From JBHHZJ01 sp046758005 (GTDB lineage Bacteria; Pseudomonadota; Alphaproteobacteria; Kiloniellales; J153): a stretch of DNA of 29,674 nucleotides. Position numbers and translations under genes: made by a program. The stretch spans positions 1 to 29,674 of the forward strand of contig JBHHZJ010000037.1 in NCBI GenBank assembly GCA_046758005.1. The letters are read 5' to 3'. Shown piece after piece: positions 26,157 through 29,674 of the stretch. The stretch's first letter is position 1. Each line of letters begins with the position of its first letter. Under the pieces are notes generated by a model. It did no database searches. It saw only the letters and a program-made list of their open reading frames with translations, and was not told where the DNA came from.

Positions 26157-26669
26157 TCAATCCTGCGGCGGGCGGGTGTGCAGGTGTACGTCCTCGGCGC
26201 CGTGGCGGGTGAGGATCTCGCGCGCCTCGGCCTGACGTTCGGGGTCCTCGGCGCGCACCCAAAGAAGCAGCGCGCCGGCCTCCAACGCGCGCGCGAAGCT
26301 CTCGGTATGGGGCGTTGCACGCACGGTGTCGAGCAACTCGGCGAGCGCCGCGCCGGTCAAGCCGGCGGCGACCGCGCCGGCGATCGCGGCGCCGATCGGG
26401 CCGGTGGCGATGGCGATCAGTCCCGCCGCGGTGATCGGCCCGACGTAATTGACTTCGCCTACCAGGCCGGCCAGCGCCTGCTTCCAGGCCTCGCCCTGAG
26501 GGCCGGCGGCGCCGATCGACTCGTGGGTGTCGAGCACCGACAACTCGCTCGGCGCGAAGCCCGCGGCCAAGAGGTCCCGCACCGCCGCGGTGAACGGGTC
26601 TCGGGCGGCGAAGCGCCCGACCACTTCGGTAATCGATCCGGCATCACCGGCGTTGGGGCCTTCCTGCAC
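26157..26669 (-). CDS. Glycine-rich stress-type protein (DUF1269/general stress protein 17M-like)
   Basis: A 170-residue protein in three parts: an alpha/beta unit (about 14-50, with PFTAAVRDLLAAGFAPSELS), a Gly/Ala-rich hydrophobic hairpin (about 76-112, ITAAGLIAIATGPIGAAIAG), and a second alpha/beta unit (GALLLWVRAEDPERQAEARE then HGAEDVHLH). This order is that of the DUF1269/GSP17M-like proteins, whose function is unknown; the middle may insert in the membrane as a glycine zipper. The start is GTG at 26669 with AGGA about 9 bases upstream. It is divergent from mutS and same-strand with maeB, 135 bases apart, but maeB has its own promoter. Confidence 0.78.
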   Translation of the reverse strand: MQEGPNAGDAGSITEVVGRFAARDPFTAAVRDLLAAGFAPSELSVLDTHESIGAAGPQGEAWKQALAGLVGEVNYVGPITAAGLIAIATGPIGAAIAGAVAAGLTGAALAELLDTVRATPHTESFARALEAGALLLWVRAEDPERQAEAREILTRHGAEDVHLHTRPPQD

Positions 26670-26756
26670 GCTGGTTGTCCTCGCCTCGATCGTTTCGCGG
26701 TCGCGTTGCCTCGGCCACTGGATTGTGCCGGCGCATTCTGCCCCGGCGCACCCGGC

Positions 26757-26784
26757 TTGCCTAGTGCGCGCCGACCCGTGTTAA
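26757..26784 (+). promoter_or_regulatory. Possible promoter for mutS
   Basis: TTGCCT (26757-26762), 16 bases, TGTTAA (26779-26784). This is a fair match only. If used, transcription starts near 26791, which rules out the in-frame GTG at 26778 as the mutS start. Confidence 0.3.
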
Positions 26785-26894
26785 CTTGGCCGCGCCGAGA
26801 CCCGATCCACCCGACGACGAACGCCGCGCCCTTGCACGAGCGCCCGCAAACCGATCCCGATGCCGGCACGGGGGCCGCGCCGGCGCACGCGCCC

Positions 26895-29552
26895 GTGCCG
26901 GCGGCGCGCGACATCACGCCGATGATGGCGCAGTACCTGGAGATCAAGCGGGCGCACCCCGGCTGCCTGCTGTTCTACCGCATGGGCGACTTCTACGAGC
27001 TGTTCTTCGAGGATGCGCACAACGCTTCGGCCGCGCTCGACATCGCGCTGACCAAGCGCGGCCGGCACAAGGGCGAGGACATCCCCATGTGCGGGGTGCC
27101 GGTGCATTCCGCCGACGGCTACCTCGCGCGCCTCACCCGCCAGGGCTTCAAGATCGCAATCTGCGAGCAGACGGAGGACCCCGCCGAGGCCAGGAAGCGG
27201 GGCGGCAAGGCGCTGGTGCGGCGCGAGGTCGTGCGCGTGGTCACGCCGGGCACGATCACGGAAGACGTGCTCTTGGATACGCGGGCGCACAACTTCCTGG
27301 CCGCGCTGGCCGAGGCGGGAGGCGAGCTCGGCCTGGCCTGGCTCGACGTATCGACCGGCGACTTCTTGACCCAGCCGGTGGCGGGCGAACCCTCCGCGGC
27401 CGCGCTCTCGGCCGTCCTGGCGCGCCTATCACCGGGCGAGCTGCTGCTGCCCGAGCGCCTCCTGCAGCGGCCGGATCTGTTCGAGGTGCTCGGCGAGTCG
27501 AAGGCCGCGCTCTCGCCCCTGCCCTCGGCGCGTTTCGACAGCGAAAACGCGCGCGCCCGGCTCGAGGCGCTGTACAACGTCAAGGCGCTCGAGGCCTTCG
27601 GCGAGTTCTCGCGCGCCGAGCTGGCCGCCGCCGGCACGCTCGTCGACTACGTGGAGCTGACCCAGAAGGGCCGGCTGCCGCGCCTCGCCCCGCCGCGCCG
27701 CCTCGGCGCCGGCGCGGTCATGGAGATCGACGCCGCGACCCGGCGCAACCTGGAACTGGTGGCCGCGCTCGCCGGCGGCCGGCGCGGCAGCCTGCTCGGC
27801 ACGATCGACCGCACCGTAACCGGGGCCGGAGCGCGTCTGTTGGGCGCGCGCGTCGCCGCGCCGCTGACCGACCCGGTGGCCATTGCCGCGCGCCACGATG
27901 CGGTCGCGTTCTTCGTCGAGGAGGAGCGCTTGCGCGCCGAACTGCGCGACCGCCTGCGCCGCTGCCCGGACGTGGAACGCGCGCTGTCGCGCCTGACGCT
28001 CGGGCGCGGCGGGCCGCGCGACCTGGCGGCGGTGCGCGATGCGCTCGCCGAGGCCGGAGCGCTGCGCGGCCTGCTCAAGGCCGACGGGCTGACCGCGCCG
28101 CCGGCCGCGACCGCCGCCGCGGCCCGCGACCTCGGCTTCCACGATGCGCTCGTCGAGCGCCTAACCCGCGCGCTCGGCCCCGAGCTGCCGCCGGGCGCCC
28201 GCGACGGCGGCTTCATCGCGCCGGGTTACGCGCCCGAGCTCGACGAACTGAGGACCCTGCGCGACGAGAGCCGACGCCTGATCGCCGGGCTGCAGAGCCG
28301 GTACGCGGTGAAGACCGGCATCCAGACGCTCAAGATCCGGCACAACAACGTGCTCGGCTATTTCATCGAGGTGACCGCGACCCAGGCCGACAGGGTCCCC
28401 ACGGGCGCGGACGCGCCCTTCATCCACCGCCAGACGCTGGCCAGCGCCGTGCGTTTCGCGACCGTGGAACTGGGCGAGCTGGAGCGCAAGATCGCCAGCG
28501 CGGCCGACAAGGCGCTCGGCGTGGAGTTGCAACTGTTCGACGATCTGGTCGGGGAGGTGAGCGCACGCGCCGAGGAAATCGCGCGCACCGCCCGCGCGCT
28601 CGCCGAGCTGGACGTCGCCGCCGCGCTCGCCGAGGTCGCGGCCGAGGGCCGCTGGCGACGGCCCCGGGTCGATGGCTCCACAGCCTTTGCGGTGGTCGCC
28701 GGGCGCCACGCGGTGGTCGAGGCTGCGCTGGCCGAGAGCCAGAGCGGCGCCTTCGTCGCCAACGACTGCGACCTCGGAGCGGAGCGGCGCATCTGGCTGG
28801 TTACGGGGCCGAACATGGCCGGCAAGAGCACCTTCCTGCGCCAGAACGCGCTCATCGCCGTGCTCGCCCAGATGGGCTCGTTCGTGCCGGCCGAGGCCGC
28901 GCACATCGGCGTGGTCGACCGCCTGTTCAGCCGCGTCGGCGCGGCCGACGACTTGGCGCGCGGGCGCTCCACCTTCATGGTCGAGATGGTCGAGACCGCG
29001 GTGATCCTGAACCAGGCCGGGCCGCGCGCGCTGGTCATCCTGGACGAGATCGGGCGCGGCACCGCGACCTTCGACGGCCTGTCGATCGCCTGGGCCTGTA
29101 TGGAAAACCTGCACGACGTGAACCGCTGCCGGGCCCTGTTCGCCACCCACTTCCACGAGCTGACGAGTCTCGCCGGCAAGCTGCCCGCGCTGTCCTGCCA
29201 CACCATGCGGGTCAAGGAATGGCGCGGCGAGGTCGTTTTCCTGCACGAGGTGGCGCCGGGGGTGGCCGACCGCTCCTACGGCATCCACGTGGCGCGCCTG
29301 GCCGGCCTGCCCGGGGCCGTCGTCGCCCGCGCCGAGGAGGTGCTGGCGATCCTCGAGCAGGGCGAGCAGGCGGGCGCGCTGGCGCGCCTGGCCGACGACC
29401 TGCCGCTGTTCTCCGCCTCCCGGCGCGCCGCCCCGGCCGAGCCCGAGGCCTCCGAGCTCGAGCGCCGCCTGGCCGCGGTCAACCCCGACGAGCTCAGCCC
29501 GAAGGCGGCGCTGGAACTGCTCTACGAGCTCAAACGGCTGTTGAGGGATTGA
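26895..29552 (+). CDS. mutS: DNA mismatch repair ATPase MutS
   Basis: MutS binds mismatches as a dimer and recruits MutL. The N-terminal domain has TPMMAQYLEIKRAHPG and YRMGDFYELFF with the Phe-x-Glu that probes mismatches. The ATPase core has Walker A TGPNMAGKSTFLRQNALI, Walker B LVILDEIGRGTATFDG and the later ATHFHELTSLA. The C-terminus is ELLYELKRLL, as in full-length forms. With the GTG at 26895 the protein is 885 residues, near the usual 850-900, and keeps the nine residues before TPMM. A TTG at 26832 would also fit; the ATG at 26922 would cut into the conserved TPMM. None has a clear ribosome site, so the exact start is uncertain. Confidence 0.96.
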   Translation: MPAARDITPMMAQYLEIKRAHPGCLLFYRMGDFYELFFEDAHNASAALDIALTKRGRHKGEDIPMCGVPVHSADGYLARLTRQGFKIAICEQTEDPAEARKRGGKALVRREVVRVVTPGTITEDVLLDTRAHNFLAALAEAGGELGLAWLDVSTGDFLTQPVAGEPSAAALSAVLARLSPGELLLPERLLQRPDLFEVLGESKAALSPLPSARFDSENARARLEALYNVKALEAFGEFSRAELAAAGTLVDYVELTQKGRLPRLAPPRRLGAGAVMEIDAATRRNLELVAALAGGRRGSLLGTIDRTVTGAGARLLGARVAAPLTDPVAIAARHDAVAFFVEEERLRAELRDRLRRCPDVERALSRLTLGRGGPRDLAAVRDALAEAGALRGLLKADGLTAPPAATAAAARDLGFHDALVERLTRALGPELPPGARDGGFIAPGYAPELDELRTLRDESRRLIAGLQSRYAVKTGIQTLKIRHNNVLGYFIEVTATQADRVPTGADAPFIHRQTLASAVRFATVELGELERKIASAADKALGVELQLFDDLVGEVSARAEEIARTARALAELDVAAALAEVAAEGRWRRPRVDGSTAFAVVAGRHAVVEAALAESQSGAFVANDCDLGAERRIWLVTGPNMAGKSTFLRQNALIAVLAQMGSFVPAEAAHIGVVDRLFSRVGAADDLARGRSTFMVEMVETAVILNQAGPRALVILDEIGRGTATFDGLSIAWACMENLHDVNRCRALFATHFHELTSLAGKLPALSCHTMRVKEWRGEVVFLHEVAPGVADRSYGIHVARLAGLPGAVVARAEEVLAILEQGEQAGALARLADDLPLFSASRRAAPAEPEASELERRLAAVNPDELSPKAALELLYELKRLLRD

Positions 29553-29553
29553 G

Positions 29554-29673
29554 TCACGGGCCCCTTGCCGGAAACGTCAGGTGCCGCCGCTCGCCGTCGA
29601 TCTCGACGACCTCGACCTCGATGCGCCAGCGCGCGGCCCGCGCGCGGTAGCCGGCGGGGTCGGGCACGGGCAC
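29554..29673 (-). CDS. C-terminal end of an unrecognised minus-strand gene (partial)
   Basis: An open frame enters from the right edge on the minus strand and stops with TGA at 29556-29554, one base after the mutS stop. The 39 visible residues include YRARAARWRIEVEVVEIDGE and end HLTFPARGP. The alternating charged and hydrophobic residues look like real protein, and tight convergent ends are usual here. It is too short to identify. In some relatives glnD follows mutS; this is not glnD-like as far as can be seen. Confidence 0.4.
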   Translation of the reverse strand: MPVPDPAGYRARAARWRIEVEVVEIDGERRHLTFPARGP

Positions 29674-29674
29674 G

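Noticed and set aside
26091..26894. Upstream extension of mutS by about 268 codons
   Set aside because: The extension runs through the glycine-rich stress gene on the other strand and is not MutS-like; the family N-terminus begins just before TPMM.

Overview
The window is high-GC, gene-dense bacterial DNA that looks chromosomal and alphaproteobacterial, most likely Rhodospirillales-like. The grounds are a MaeB-type malic enzyme close to mutS, an XRE regulator of the short-chain fatty acyl (ScfR/DUF2083) type, a Tat-exported family 5 solute-binding protein with a dppBC-like operon, and an FNR/FixK-type box. No tRNA, rRNA, CRISPR array, insertion sequence or phage gene was seen.

Region 1 (1-9911, all +) is the most unusual part. 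It opens with the C-terminal two thirds of a molybdopterin oxidoreductase of the arsenite oxidase AioA / iodate reductase IdrA family. After a hairpin and a near-perfect FNR-type box come seven same-strand genes: a two-lobed HEAT-repeat protein, an exported cupredoxin-like protein, a 42-residue single-span membrane peptide, a double universal-stress protein carrying three PCP_red-like modules, a NirJ/AhbD-like radical SAM/SPASM protein carrying a fourth PCP_red module, a HemY-like FAD protein that overlaps it by 4 bases, and a small cysteine-free carboxymuconolactone decarboxylase (CMD)-like protein. I infer an oxygen-regulated respiratory or redox module with dedicated tetrapyrrole-tailoring and assembly factors. 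The substrate and the tetrapyrrole product cannot be read from the sequence.

Region 2 (about 10025-15557) starts with two long palindromic repeats that close region 1. A minus-strand peptide/nickel-type ABC importer operon follows, in transcription order: Tat-signal binding protein, a hairpin, two permeases, and a fused double ATPase. It has its own TTGACA promoter.

Region 3 (15587-21185) has a ScfR-type regulator with an unexpected HisKA-like segment, divergent from a sodium:solute symporter across an AT-rich control region with a palindrome. A terminator follows, then four small membrane or TPR genes in two convergent pairs with no recognised function.

Region 4 (21414-29673) holds a short-chain dehydrogenase, a putative parallel beta-helix lipoprotein, maeB (minus, with a good promoter), a glycine-rich stress-type protein, mutS (+), and the last 39 codons of an unrecognised minus-strand gene at the window edge.

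The three metabolic themes are the redox module, peptide and small-acid uptake, and malate/pyruvate conversion. Any functional link between them is inference.
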